From: DASWHX01 sp036397995
Lineage (GTDB): Bacteria > Bacteroidota > Bacteroidia > Cytophagales > Cyclobacteriaceae
Assembly (NCBI GenBank): GCA_036397995.1
Contig: DASWHX010000049.1
Span: 1 to 39,460 of the forward strand
Length of the DNA stretch: 39,460 nt
Direction of reading: 5' to 3'
Below are positions 6,051 to 15,294 of the stretch, one piece after another; position 1 is the first letter of the stretch, and every line of letters begins with the position of its first letter. The translations under genes and the position numbers were made by a program. Below the pieces are notes generated by a model. It was not told the origin of the DNA and did no database searches. It was given only the letters and a program-made list of their open reading frames with translations.

Positions 6051-8870
6051 ATGATTTTGGGCTTGAGACAATTGTTTTCTTTTCTGAAAAAATTCCTAAT
6101 CCCGGTACTCGCAATTTCAATATTTGTAACTGAAGCCCGGGCAACCCATTTAAGGGCAGGGGAGATTACTGTCCAAAGAATTTCCTGTCAGGAGCTTACT
6201 TTTCGAATTACAATAACAGTATTTACTGATATTGGTCCTCAGGTTACAGCAAAATTTGGACAGGGTGAGTTGGATTTTGGTGACGGCACCGTTGAGTTAA
6301 CTCCGCGTCAGGAAAACCCTCTGGATTTGGGAAACGATGTTGGCTACAATCAGTACGTAACGGAGCACACTTACCAAGGTAATGGTATTTATACGATAAC
6401 ATATACCGAACCGAACCGTAATGATGAAATATTGAATATGAGCAATTCAGTGAATACAAAGTTTCATCTCGAAACCGTTATTTTTCTGGATCCTTTTTTA
6501 GGGTGTAATAATACTCCTGTCCTGTTAGTGCCCCCCATAGACAGAGGTTGTACTCAGAATGCTTTCTACCATAATCCGGGAGCTTTTGATTTTGAAGGAG
6601 ATAGCCTTTCCTATGAATTTGTTATTCCAAAGTCAGAAAAAGGAATTAACGTACTGGATTATGTTTTCCCGAATCATGCTTCATTCAATGGAATGGATGA
6701 AGATGGGATTGGTCCCGCCACTTTGACTCTTAATCCTTCCACCGGAGAAATAGTTTGGAATTCTCCCGGACAACCTGGTGAATATAATATCGCATTCAAG
6801 GTTACAGAATGGAGAATTATTGATGGTATCGCATTTAAACTGGGTCATGTAACCAGGGATATGCAAATAATTGTAGAGGATTGCGATAATGAGAGACCTG
6901 AAATAGTAGTTCCGGAAGATGTTTGCGTTATTGCCGGCGAAATAGTGCAAGGTGTTGCCATTGGTTCTGATCCTGATGGCGATCCTGTTAAAGTTGAGGC
7001 CTTTGGAGGGCCTTTTGAAGTGACCCCCGCTGCCGTAACCATACCTGCAAATCCTGGTTTTGTTCCAACCCCTACCCAGTTAGTTTTTGAATGGCAAACC
7101 GATTGTAATCACATCCGAATTCAGCCCTACCAAGTTGAGTTTAAAGTGTCTGATAATCCTCCGACCGGTCCAACTCTGGTGGAATTCGGTACCTGGAACA
7201 TCACCGTTGTGGGCCCGCCTCCGGTATTACTATGTGCAAATCCGGAACTGATGACCGGAAGAAATATACGACTGGATTGGGAGGCTTATAAATGTGATAA
7301 TGCAGAAACTATTCAAATTTGGAGACGAGTTGATAGTTTTGACTTTGATCCTGGTGAATGTGTTACCGGCATGCCTTTATATGCAGGGTATGAATTGATA
7401 AAGATAGTTCCGGCTACTCAGAACTTTCATATGGATTTGAACCTAGATGTGGGTGCTTCATATTGTTACCGGTTAGTAGCTGTATTTCCAGCGCCGGGTG
7501 GTGGGCTTAGTGTTGTAAGTAATGAAGTTTGTGCAGATCCAATCCTGGCCGATGCGCCAGTCATTACGCACGTAACGGTAGAGGTTACAGATGAAATTGA
7601 CGGACAGATTAATGTAAGTTGGACGGCCCCATTTCAGCTTGACCCAATCCAATTTCCTCCACCATATCGATATGATGTTTACCGGGCAGCCGGATTGATC
7701 GGGGAGACAGAGCTTGTCCTTGTAGGTTCAACAAGTGACACCACTATAACTGATTCGGGGATAAACACCGTAGAATTACCCTATAATTACAGAATATATC
7801 TTTTTGATGTAAATGATAGCCCCGTTGATACCTCCGCGGTTGCTTCTTCCGTTCGTTTGACTCCACAACCGCTAATTAAGGAGATACAGCTTAACTGGAT
7901 AGCTTCGGTTCCATGGTCAAATCAGGTGCAGGATTTCCCTTACCATTACATTTACAGAGACAATGCTGACTCAGGCGATCCTGCTAAACTCCAGCTCATT
8001 GATTCAGTCAATGTTCTTCTAAATGGATTTACATATAGTGACACAGGATTTAATGGAGTTGAATTAAAGGAAACCACAGAGTATTGTTACTATATAGAAA
8101 CCATGGGATCATACGGGAATCCACTCATCGCCGCACCACAAAGAAACCTGAGTCAGATTATTTGTACGCAGCCCAGCGATACTATTCCACCCTGTGCTCC
8201 TCTTGTGAGCATAGATACCATCGATTGTGAAAATTTTAAATTAACTGAACTGTGTAATTTCAACACCTATTCAAATACAATTTCGTGGAATGAACCTCAG
8301 GAATGTGCAGATGACATCCGAAGCTACAATATCTACTTTAGCAGAACCGGCCAGGAAGGTTCATTTAATTTAATTAATAACATTACAGAGACAAATTTTG
8401 TGCATGATAATATTCCTTCCTTTGCCGGATGTTACCTGGTCACATCAGTGGACAGGTCAGGGAATGAATCTGATTTCAGTGAAATGGTTTGTAATGATAA
8501 TTGTCCGAATTACGTTTTGCCCAATGTTTTTACCCCAAATGGGGATGGATATAACGATGTATTCGGAGCTTTTAATCAAACTAACTTGCCTAGTGAAGAT
8601 GAGCCGGGTAGCATGTTGCCTGATCTTTCTAAATGCCCTCGCTTCGTGAGAGCAGTGAATTTTATGGTTTATAACAGATGGGGCAAAGAAGTCTTTAAAG
8701 CAACATCTGCAGGTGAAAATAGTTTGTTTATCAATTGGAATGGAAAGAATAGTGACGGATCCGATGCCTCGGCCGGAACTTATTACTATGTAGCTGAAGT
8801 TACTTACGATGTTCTGAATCCCAGGGAATCAGTAAGGATTCTGAAAGGATGGATCCAGCTGGTTCGTTAA
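6051..8870 (+). CDS. Large secreted protein with T9SS type B (gliding-motility-associated) C-terminal domain
   Basis: About 939 residues. A signal peptide (FLKKFLIPVLAISIFV, likely cut after ARA at ~31) is followed by THLRAGEITV, the standard opening of a family of Bacteroidota cell-surface proteins. PKD/fibronectin-like beta domains with many Asp-Gly turns fill the middle. The C-terminal ~120 residues (from ~821) carry the CHU_C sorting domain: VLPNVFTPNGDGYNDVF, then MVYNRWGKEVF, WNGKNSDG, AGTYYYV and a final GWIQLVR. This domain directs export through the type IX system and surface anchoring. An in-frame ATG at 6009 exists, but 6051 is preferred: GGAGG lies 7 nt before it, and the signal peptide starts there. 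The DCC-family gene follows 3 bp later. Confidence 0.9.
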   Translation: MILGLRQLFSFLKKFLIPVLAISIFVTEARATHLRAGEITVQRISCQELTFRITITVFTDIGPQVTAKFGQGELDFGDGTVELTPRQENPLDLGNDVGYNQYVTEHTYQGNGIYTITYTEPNRNDEILNMSNSVNTKFHLETVIFLDPFLGCNNTPVLLVPPIDRGCTQNAFYHNPGAFDFEGDSLSYEFVIPKSEKGINVLDYVFPNHASFNGMDEDGIGPATLTLNPSTGEIVWNSPGQPGEYNIAFKVTEWRIIDGIAFKLGHVTRDMQIIVEDCDNERPEIVVPEDVCVIAGEIVQGVAIGSDPDGDPVKVEAFGGPFEVTPAAVTIPANPGFVPTPTQLVFEWQTDCNHIRIQPYQVEFKVSDNPPTGPTLVEFGTWNITVVGPPPVLLCANPELMTGRNIRLDWEAYKCDNAETIQIWRRVDSFDFDPGECVTGMPLYAGYELIKIVPATQNFHMDLNLDVGASYCYRLVAVFPAPGGGLSVVSNEVCADPILADAPVITHVTVEVTDEIDGQINVSWTAPFQLDPIQFPPPYRYDVYRAAGLIGETELVLVGSTSDTTITDSGINTVELPYNYRIYLFDVNDSPVDTSAVASSVRLTPQPLIKEIQLNWIASVPWSNQVQDFPYHYIYRDNADSGDPAKLQLIDSVNVLLNGFTYSDTGFNGVELKETTEYCYYIETMGSYGNPLIAAPQRNLSQIICTQPSDTIPPCAPLVSIDTIDCENFKLTELCNFNTYSNTISWNEPQECADDIRSYNIYFSRTGQEGSFNLINNITETNFVHDNIPSFAGCYLVTSVDRSGNESDFSEMVCNDNCPNYVLPNVFTPNGDGYNDVFGAFNQTNLPSEDEPGSMLPDLSKCPRFVRAVNFMVYNRWGKEVFKATSAGENSLFINWNGKNSDGSDASAGTYYYVAEVTYDVLNPRESVRILKGWIQLVR

Positions 8871-8873
8871 TAA

Positions 8874-9272
8874 ATGAATAAGCCAGTTATACTATTTGAC
8901 GGTGTATGTAATTTTTGTAATGGGTCGGTAAACTTTATTATCAAAAGAGATCCTAAAGCGAAGTTTAGTTTTTGCCCTTTACAATCAGACGAGGCAATTA
9001 ATCTAATGATCCCCTTCAACATGGATCCCCGTGCATCTGATACAATTATTCTTCTCCGGAATAATAAACTTTACATCAAAAGCCGGGCGGCTCTCGAAAT
9101 AATAAAAGAACTTACCGGATTGTGGCCTCTTTTGTATGGATTGATTATAGTTCCGCCTTTTATCCGCAATTTCTTTTATTCAATTTTAGCCAAAAATCGC
9201 TATAAATGGTTTGGAAAGATGGATGCATGTATGGTGCCCTCCGGCGAAATCAGGAATCGATTCATTTCTTAA
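8874..9272 (+). CDS. DCC-family thiol-disulfide oxidoreductase-like protein (DUF393)
   Basis: A 132-residue protein that opens VILFDGVCNFCNGSVNF, giving the DxxCxxC signature (D9, C12, C15) that names the DCC family. The family has a thioredoxin-like fold and is assumed to act in thiol-disulfide chemistry; no defined substrate is known. A short hydrophobic stretch (~82-100, WPLLYGLIIVPPFIRNFFYS) is typical for the family. The gene starts 3 bp after the T9SS cargo gene and is probably co-transcribed with it. Whether the two work together is unknown, although the cargo protein is rich in Cys. Confidence 0.85.
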   Translation: MNKPVILFDGVCNFCNGSVNFIIKRDPKAKFSFCPLQSDEAINLMIPFNMDPRASDTIILLRNNKLYIKSRAALEIIKELTGLWPLLYGLIIVPPFIRNFFYSILAKNRYKWFGKMDACMVPSGEIRNRFIS

Positions 9273-9276
9273 TTCG

Positions 9277-9303
9277 TTGGGAAGAAAAATAAGCCTATTT
9301 TTG
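9277..9303 (+). promoter_or_regulatory. Putative promoter of fabD
   Basis: TTG (9277-9279) and TATTTTTG (9296-9303, exact TAnnTTTG) are separated by 16 bp. The -7 box ends 21 nt before the ATG at 9325. Its position inside the longest open frame argues against any fabD start upstream of it. Confidence 0.5.
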
Positions 9304-9324
9304 ATGCCTTACAAAATCATTTTC

Positions 9325-10197
9325 ATGAAGGCGTATATATTTCCGGGTCAGGGTTCTCAATTTTCAGGAATGGGAAAAGATTTATTTGAATCAAATTCAA
9401 TAGCAAAGAATCTTTTTGAAAAAGCAAATGAGGTGTTAGGATTTAAAATCACTGAAGTGATGTTTGCCGGTAACGATGAGGAGTTGAAACAAACCAGGGT
9501 GACGCAGCCGGCAATTTTCCTGCACTCCGTTATTTTGGCTAATATTTCGGAATCATTTAAACCTGATATGGTTGCAGGTCATTCATTGGGCGAGTTTTCG
9601 GCACTTGTTGCCAGCGGTGTACTTTCATTTGAAGATGGTTTGAGCCTGGTGCGCAAACGGGCAATGGCCATGCAAAGGGCCTGTGAAATCAATCCTTCAA
9701 CAATGGCAGCAATCATAGGACTTGATGATAAGAAAGTTGAAGATATCTGCGACTCCATCGACGACATAGTTGTACCCGCAAATTATAATTGTCCGGGACA
9801 ATTGGTTATTTCAGGATCAAAATCCGGAATTGACAGAGCATGCAAACTTATGACAGAAGCCGGAGCCCGAAGAGCATTACCGCTCAATGTAGGTGGCGCC
9901 TTCCACTCACCTTTAATGGAGCCGGCAAGAGTTGAGTTGGAAGCTGCAATTTTGGAAACTAATTTCAATAAGCCAAGCTGTCCGGTTTATCAGAATGTCA
10001 ATGCGAAACACTCAATGAAAATTGATGAGATAAAAATCAATCTTATCGCTCAACTGACATCACCTGTCAGGTGGACTCAGACAATTCAGAATATGGCAAA
10101 GGAAGGAGCTAAAGAATTTATTGAATGCGGACCTGGAAAAGTATTGCAAGGTTTGGTAAGAAAAATTTCTCCTGACTCCTTAACCGCCAGTATCTGA
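9325..10197 (+). CDS. fabD: Malonyl-CoA:ACP transacylase
   Basis: Transfers malonyl from CoA to acyl carrier protein for fatty-acid elongation. The 290 residues open KAYIFPGQGSQFSGMG. The nucleophile elbow is GHSLGE with Ser 87, GAFHSPLM carries the catalytic His, and the usual ECGPGKVLQGL closes the protein. Longer in-frame starts (9211, 9304) are possible, but the family N terminus and the promoter at 9277-9303 fit 9325. The 3' end overlaps the folK 3' end by 18 bp in convergent orientation. It is not in a fab cluster here. Confidence 0.95.
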   Translation: MKAYIFPGQGSQFSGMGKDLFESNSIAKNLFEKANEVLGFKITEVMFAGNDEELKQTRVTQPAIFLHSVILANISESFKPDMVAGHSLGEFSALVASGVLSFEDGLSLVRKRAMAMQRACEINPSTMAAIIGLDDKKVEDICDSIDDIVVPANYNCPGQLVISGSKSGIDRACKLMTEAGARRALPLNVGGAFHSPLMEPARVELEAAILETNFNKPSCPVYQNVNAKHSMKIDEIKINLIAQLTSPVRWTQTIQNMAKEGAKEFIECGPGKVLQGLVRKISPDSLTASI

Positions 10198-10707
10198 TAA
10201 TCTTTGAATTCTGACCTCCGAAGTATCTTTGCACTCCATTAACAACTGCGACTGAGTCTTACCCAAAAGAGGGTGCATCTTATCAGGAGCAATTTCAACT
10301 AATGGCACTAATGTAAATTTCCGGCCTGCAATCTGTGGATGCGGTATTTTCAGACTTTCATCCTGAAAAATCTCATCATACCAGTAAAGAATATCAATAT
10401 CCACTTCCCGCGCCCCCCATCGATCTCTTTGTTTTCTTCCAACAATTGTCTCAATTTCCTTAATTTCTGTAAGTAAATTCTGGTGATTTAAAACTTGAAA
10501 TTCATGAATTACCACCTGGTTCAGGAACCAGGCTTGATTTTTATTGCCCCATGGCTCTGTTTTGTAGATGGAAGAGTTAATTATGGGCGGGCCAAAAATC
10601 CTGGTTAATTCCATTCGGGCCTTTTCAATAAAGTAATTTTGATCCTCAATGTTGCTCCCTAAAAGGAGAAATAATCCATCCATCATCTTTTCCACCAGAT
10701 AGTCCAA
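10180..10707 (-). CDS. folK: 2-amino-4-hydroxy-6-hydroxymethyldihydropteridine pyrophosphokinase
   Basis: Transfers pyrophosphate from ATP to the pterin in folate synthesis. The 175 residues show FLLLGSNIEDQ at the N terminus, YKTEPWGNKNQAWFLNQVV, and the family signature RDRWGAREVDIDILYW with the metal-binding Asp residues. IPHPQIAGRKFTLVPLVEIAP follows. The first ATG gives seven extra residues; starts at M8 or M9 (10686/10683) would match the usual N terminus equally well. It is divergent from sppA (61-bp gap) and overlaps fabD tail-to-tail. Confidence 0.93.
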   Translation of the reverse strand: MDYLVEKMMDGLFLLLGSNIEDQNYFIEKARMELTRIFGPPIINSSIYKTEPWGNKNQAWFLNQVVIHEFQVLNHQNLLTEIKEIETIVGRKQRDRWGAREVDIDILYWYDEIFQDESLKIPHPQIAGRKFTLVPLVEIAPDKMHPLLGKTQSQLLMECKDTSEVRIQRLSDTGG

Positions 10708-10737
10708 CTTTAAAGTAATATAGTTAGAACATACATC

Positions 10738-10745
10738 TATTTTTG
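10738..10745 (+). promoter_or_regulatory. Putative -7 box of sppA
   Basis: TATTTTTG matches TAnnTTTG exactly and ends 23 nt before the sppA ATG. A -33 TTG at the expected distance is not evident. Confidence 0.4.
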
Positions 10746-10768
10746 CTGTTAGTAATCTTATTTAAGCG

Positions 10769-12517
10769 ATGAATTTTCTTAAAACATTAATGGCTGTGCT
10801 GGTAGGACTTATCCTCTATACAGGAATCATGTTCTTTGTACTATTAGGCATTATTTCTATTGCTGCCCAGGAAGAAGAAGTTAAAGTGGAGGAGAACTCC
10901 GTGTTAAAACTAAATCTCAACCGACCAATCCTGGAAAGAGCCATCGATGACCCATTCGGGATCCCATTTTTCTCTATTCCGATTGAAAGCACAAGTGGAC
11001 TTGTTGAATTGAAGCGCGCCATTTCCAACGCCAAAGATGATCCCAGGATAAAGGGGATTTATCTCGAAGCACCCTTCGTAATTACAGGGTTTGGCAAACT
11101 GGAAGAATTAAGAAAAGCTATTGAGGATTTCAAAACTTCCGGAAAGTTTGTAATTGCATATTCCGATTTTTACACGGAAGGCGGATACTATATTTCAACA
11201 ATCGCGGACGAAATATATGTTAACCCTATTGGCATTTTCGAGTTCAATGGCCTTAGTGCCGAGATCACTTTTTATAAAGAAATGCTGGCAAAACTTGAAG
11301 TTGACCCGGTAATATTCAGGGTGGGTGATTATAAAAGTGCAGTTGAACCATTTCTGAGAAGCAACATGAGTGAAGAAAACAGAGAACAGTATAAATCGTT
11401 TATCAATTCCATCTATGCTGAGATAATAAATAAAATGGCAGAGTCAAGAAGGATTTCGCCACAAGTCTTGAGGCAAATGTCAGATGATCTGGAAATCAGA
11501 TTGGTACTTAATGCCAAAGAAAGGGGATTGGTAGATGATCTAATTTATCAGGACCAGGTATTTGATATAATACGTGATAAAATAGGAATAACCGATGACA
11601 AAGAAATAAATTTTATTTCAGCAAACAGATATCATAAATCAATAAAAAGTAAATATTCTCAAAACAAAATTGCAGTAATAGTCGCTTCCGGAGAAATTGT
11701 CATGGGCAGAGGCGAGCAGGATATGGTTGGTGCCGAAGTTTTTGTAAAAGAAATAAGACAAGCGAAAGACAACAACCGGATCAAGGCAATTGTCCTGCGG
11801 ATAAATTCCCCGGGAGGAAATTACATAGCAAGCGATATTCTCTGGCGGGAAATTAAGCAGGCCGCGAAGATTAAACCCGTTATAGCAAGCCTTTCGGATT
11901 ATGCGGCATCCGGCGGTTACTATCTGGCAATGGCCTGCGATACTATTGTCTCGGATTACTCAACCATTACCGGGTCCATTGGTGTATTTAGAATCCAGTT
12001 TACTATTCAGGATTTCCTCAAGAACAAGCTGGGTATTACAAGTGACAGGGTAAACACAGGTAATTATTCCGACATGAATTCAGTGCTGCGTCCCATGACG
12101 GATGCGGAAAGGCAAATCATTCAGAATGAAGTTGATGAAGTGTACGAAGTCTTTGTTTCCAAAGCTGCGGAAGGAAGAGGGTTAAGCGAAGATTCCATTA
12201 GAAAAATTGCCGGCGGCAGAGTATGGACAGGAGCGCAAGCCCTGGAAAATGGTTTGGTTGATTTGCTCGGAAATTTTGAAGACGCGGTAAAACTTGCAGC
12301 CCAAATAGCAGGAGTAGAAAATGACTATTCAATTGTTTATTATCCTGAGCAAAAGTCACTTTTGGAAGAAATCCTTTACGAAATGGGAAATGAAGCCGAA
12401 GTCAAATTTCTTAAACAAGAAATGGGTATTTTGTATCCTTATGTGGAACAATTAAAGAAATTGGAATACCTCCAGGGCATACAGGCCAGGATGCCTGCAG
12501 AATTAACTATTTACTAG
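10769..12517 (+). CDS. sppA: Signal peptide peptidase SppA, long (67K) type
   Basis: A membrane-anchored serine protease that degrades cleaved signal peptides in the periplasm. The 582 residues have one N-terminal membrane segment (~7-30) and two tandem ClpP-like domains. The Lys/Ser dyad is split across them, as in the E. coli enzyme: K189 in RVGDYKSAVEPF (first domain) and S381 in SDYAASGGYY (second domain). NSPGG (346-350) is the oxyanion region. Length fits the family. It precedes the biotin operon by 45 bp, but the two probably have separate promoters. Confidence 0.95.
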   Translation: MNFLKTLMAVLVGLILYTGIMFFVLLGIISIAAQEEEVKVEENSVLKLNLNRPILERAIDDPFGIPFFSIPIESTSGLVELKRAISNAKDDPRIKGIYLEAPFVITGFGKLEELRKAIEDFKTSGKFVIAYSDFYTEGGYYISTIADEIYVNPIGIFEFNGLSAEITFYKEMLAKLEVDPVIFRVGDYKSAVEPFLRSNMSEENREQYKSFINSIYAEIINKMAESRRISPQVLRQMSDDLEIRLVLNAKERGLVDDLIYQDQVFDIIRDKIGITDDKEINFISANRYHKSIKSKYSQNKIAVIVASGEIVMGRGEQDMVGAEVFVKEIRQAKDNNRIKAIVLRINSPGGNYIASDILWREIKQAAKIKPVIASLSDYAASGGYYLAMACDTIVSDYSTITGSIGVFRIQFTIQDFLKNKLGITSDRVNTGNYSDMNSVLRPMTDAERQIIQNEVDEVYEVFVSKAAEGRGLSEDSIRKIAGGRVWTGAQALENGLVDLLGNFEDAVKLAAQIAGVENDYSIVYYPEQKSLLEEILYEMGNEAEVKFLKQEMGILYPYVEQLKKLEYLQGIQARMPAELTIY

Positions 12518-12562
12518 CCTCCCAAATCTCCATATTTTTCATAAATGTCTTACTTTTAGTCT

Positions 12563-13549
12563 ATGGCTAAAATTAGAAACGATTGGAGTCGTGACGAAAT
12601 AAGCGGGATTTTCAACTCACCTATTCTTGATTTAGTTTACAGGGCAGCATCCGTCCACAGAAAGTATCATGAACCACGAGAGGTTCAAGTCTGTACTTTG
12701 CTTTCGGTGAAAACCGGTGGTTGTCCTGAAGATTGTGCTTATTGTCCACAGGCGGCCAGGTATCATACCGAAGTCAAAATCCATAAGTTGCTTCCGGTGG
12801 TGGAAGTAATAGAATCAGCCAGAAAGGCGAAAGAGTCGGGGAGTACAAGATTCTGTATGGGCGCGGCGTGGCGGGAGGTGCGGGATAACAAGGATTTTGA
12901 TAGTGTATTAGAAATGGTGAAAGGAGTAAATTCTTTAGGAATGGAAGTTTGTTGTACACTGGGTATGTTAACAATTGAACAAGCAAGAAAGTTAAAGGAT
13001 GCGGGTTTATACGCATATAACCATAATCTGGACACAAGTGAGGAATTCTATGGCGAAATAATTACTACCCGCAATTATGAAGACAGGTTGAATACTCTTT
13101 CTCATGTCAGAAATGCAAAGATTTCAGTTTGCTCCGGTGGTATCATAGGCTTGGGGGAGAATCTGAATGATCGCATTGGCATGCTGCATACACTGGCAAC
13201 ATTACCAAAACATCCTGAATCTGTCCCGGTCAATGCCTTGGTTCCGGTTGAAGGTACGCCACTGGAAGATCAGGAAAAAGTTTCAGTTTGGGAAATGATT
13301 CGTATGATTGCAACAGCAAGAATTATAATGCCCAGAGCAATAGTGAGATTATCGGCCGGCCGGGTAAGAATGACAATGGAAGAACAAGCATTATGCTTTC
13401 TTGCCGGCGCAAATTCAATTTTTTCCGGTGATAAACTTCTGACAACTCCCAATCCTGAGGAATCTGCCGATAAGGAAATGTTTCAGATATTAAATCTTAA
13501 GCCGAGGAAGGCTTTCAAGAATGCTCCCGAAATTCCCAGCTTAATGTAA
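12563..13549 (+). CDS. bioB: Biotin synthase
   Basis: A radical SAM enzyme that inserts sulfur into dethiobiotin, the last step of biotin synthesis. Of its 328 residues, C54, C58 and C61 in GGCPEDCAYCPQ bind the [4Fe-4S] cluster. Other family blocks are RFCMGAAWR, YNHNLDTS, CSGGIIGLGE, the radical SAM/BATS-domain VPVNALVPVEGTPL, and LSAGR with the Arg of the [2Fe-2S] site. First gene of a tight bioB-F-D-A operon (6 bp to bioF). A 7/8 match to the -7 box (TATTTTTC, 12533-12540) ends 22 nt before the ATG. No BirA or BioR operator was recognised. Confidence 0.97.
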   Translation: MAKIRNDWSRDEISGIFNSPILDLVYRAASVHRKYHEPREVQVCTLLSVKTGGCPEDCAYCPQAARYHTEVKIHKLLPVVEVIESARKAKESGSTRFCMGAAWREVRDNKDFDSVLEMVKGVNSLGMEVCCTLGMLTIEQARKLKDAGLYAYNHNLDTSEEFYGEIITTRNYEDRLNTLSHVRNAKISVCSGGIIGLGENLNDRIGMLHTLATLPKHPESVPVNALVPVEGTPLEDQEKVSVWEMIRMIATARIIMPRAIVRLSAGRVRMTMEEQALCFLAGANSIFSGDKLLTTPNPEESADKEMFQILNLKPRKAFKNAPEIPSLM

Positions 13550-13555
13550 GTTTCT

Positions 13556-14680
13556 ATGAAGCAGGGAAATGTGCTTCAGGATAAAATTAGCCGGAGATTG
13601 GCTGAAAATAACCTGCGGGTCTTAACAACATCCCTTCCAGGAATTGATTTCATTTCAAATGATTACCTGGGTTTAGCGAGATCTCAAAAAATGGCTGGAA
13701 AAATTTCAGAATACATTTCTAAAATACCTTACAGAAAGAATGGGTCCACGGGTTCGCGTTTGCTTTCAGGTAATTTTGAAGAGTTGGAAAAATTAGAAGA
13801 AAGAATTGCTGACTTTTTTTATGTCGAAGCCGCACTTTTTTTACCCACAGGTTATCAGGCCAACCTGGCCTTGATTTCAGCTCTTGGAGGCAAGGATGAC
13901 ACTTTAATTTATGATGAACTTTCCCATGCTTCCATTAAAGACGGCGCCAGACTTAGCCTGGCAAGAAAATATTCATTTCGACACAATGATTCAGATGACC
14001 TTAAACGGAAGCTCAGCCAAAGCAGCGGCAATAAGTATGTAATTGTAGAATCCATTTATAGTATGGATGGCGACCATGCTAATCTTATTTCAATTCTCAA
14101 CATTACTGAAGAAAATGAGGCATTTTTAATCGTGGATGAAGCGCATTCTACTGGCTTAACAGAAAAAAATGGAGCGGGCATGTGTGTTGAGATGGATATA
14201 GCCAATCGAATCTTTGCTCGTATACATACCTTCGGAAAGGCAGCGGGAGTCCATGGTGGAGCCATCTGCGGAAGTAATTTACTCAGGGATTACATAATTA
14301 ATTTTTCAAGACCATTTATTTATTCAACCGGACCATCGCTTCACCAGGTCATTTCCGTGCAGGCTTCGCTGGATGAATTGGAAAATGCGGATGATGCCAG
14401 GGCAGCATTGAATGATCGAATTACGTTTTTTCATGATGAAATAAAAAAAATGAATTCAAAACTTCAATTCCTGAAGAGCAATAGCCCAATTCAGGCGATT
14501 ATAATTCCTGGGAATGATGAAGTAAAAAGAATAGCAGGCAAAATTTTGGAACAAGGATTTCAGGTTAAACCTATTCTGGCTCCCACTGTTAAAAGAGGTA
14601 CTGAACGAATAAGAATATGTCTCCATTCATTTAATACCGAAGAAGAAATCAGAAAATTAATTTCAGTAGTATCAGGATGA
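13556..14680 (+). CDS. bioF: 8-amino-7-oxononanoate synthase
   Basis: A PLP enzyme that condenses pimeloyl-ACP/CoA with alanine, the first step of biotin ring assembly. The 374 residues show FISNDYLGLA, NGSTGSRLLSGN, VDEAHSTG (PLP-binding Asp ~194) and TFGKAAGVHGG with the Schiff-base Lys 228. The protein belongs to the alpha-oxoamine synthase family, which also includes KBL and cysteate acyltransferases; the position between bioB and bioD fixes the role. The last base pairs overlap the bioD start (ATGA). Confidence 0.95.
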   Translation: MKQGNVLQDKISRRLAENNLRVLTTSLPGIDFISNDYLGLARSQKMAGKISEYISKIPYRKNGSTGSRLLSGNFEELEKLEERIADFFYVEAALFLPTGYQANLALISALGGKDDTLIYDELSHASIKDGARLSLARKYSFRHNDSDDLKRKLSQSSGNKYVIVESIYSMDGDHANLISILNITEENEAFLIVDEAHSTGLTEKNGAGMCVEMDIANRIFARIHTFGKAAGVHGGAICGSNLLRDYIINFSRPFIYSTGPSLHQVISVQASLDELENADDARAALNDRITFFHDEIKKMNSKLQFLKSNSPIQAIIIPGNDEVKRIAGKILEQGFQVKPILAPTVKRGTERIRICLHSFNTEEEIRKLISVVSG

Positions 14681-15294
14681 ATTACTTTGTAACCGCAATC
14701 GGAACGGATAGTGGCAAAACTGTTGTCAGCGCTGTTTTGTGTGAAGCTCTTAAAGCTGGATACTGGAAACCCATTCAGGCGGGTGAACCGCGGGATTCTG
14801 AATTAATTAAAGAGTTGGTTTCTGACAAGACAATCAAAATTCATCCGGAGAAGTATTTATTAACCCAGCCGGCATCTCCGCATGCTGCTGCCAGGCATGA
14901 CGGAATTAAAATTTCTCTTTCTGGCTTTTCGTCACCTTGGTCGGAGGGTAATCTTATTATCGAAGGTGCCGGTGGCATATTGGTTCCGCTCAATGACCAG
15001 GATTTGGTTATTGATTTGGTAAAACAATTTCGTGCGAAAATTATTCTTGTATGTGACTTGTATCTTGGAAGCATAAATCACAGTCTTTTAACAATTGAAG
15101 CTTTGAAAAGCAGAAATCTTGACGTAAAAGGAATAGTATTCAATGGATTCAATCGGCAACCCTTTGAAATGGAAAGCATGGAAATTATTCTGCACAAATC
15201 CGGTTTTAAAAAACTGCTGGTAATGAATAAGGAGAGTAAAATTACACCGGACCTGATTAAAAGCTGGGCCAAACAGATCCTGGAAACCTTATGA
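14677..15294 (+). CDS. bioD: Dethiobiotin synthetase
   Basis: ATP-dependent closure of the ureido ring of biotin. The 205 residues begin YFVTAIGTDSGKTVVSAV, a GTDxGKT P-loop with K14 and T15, then YWKPIQAG and EGAGGILVPL (the family Glu-Gly-Ala-Gly-Gly block). It is a little shorter than the E. coli enzyme (~225), with a compressed middle. It overlaps bioF and bioA by 4 bp on either side (ATGA), so coupling of translation is likely. Confidence 0.95.
   Translation: MNYFVTAIGTDSGKTVVSAVLCEALKAGYWKPIQAGEPRDSELIKELVSDKTIKIHPEKYLLTQPASPHAAARHDGIKISLSGFSSPWSEGNLIIEGAGGILVPLNDQDLVIDLVKQFRAKIILVCDLYLGSINHSLLTIEALKSRNLDVKGIVFNGFNRQPFEMESMEIILHKSGFKKLLVMNKESKITPDLIKSWAKQILETL

Noticed and set aside
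9211..9324. N-terminal extension of FabD
   Set aside because: It overlaps the DCC gene, has no family similarity and contains the probable fabD promoter.
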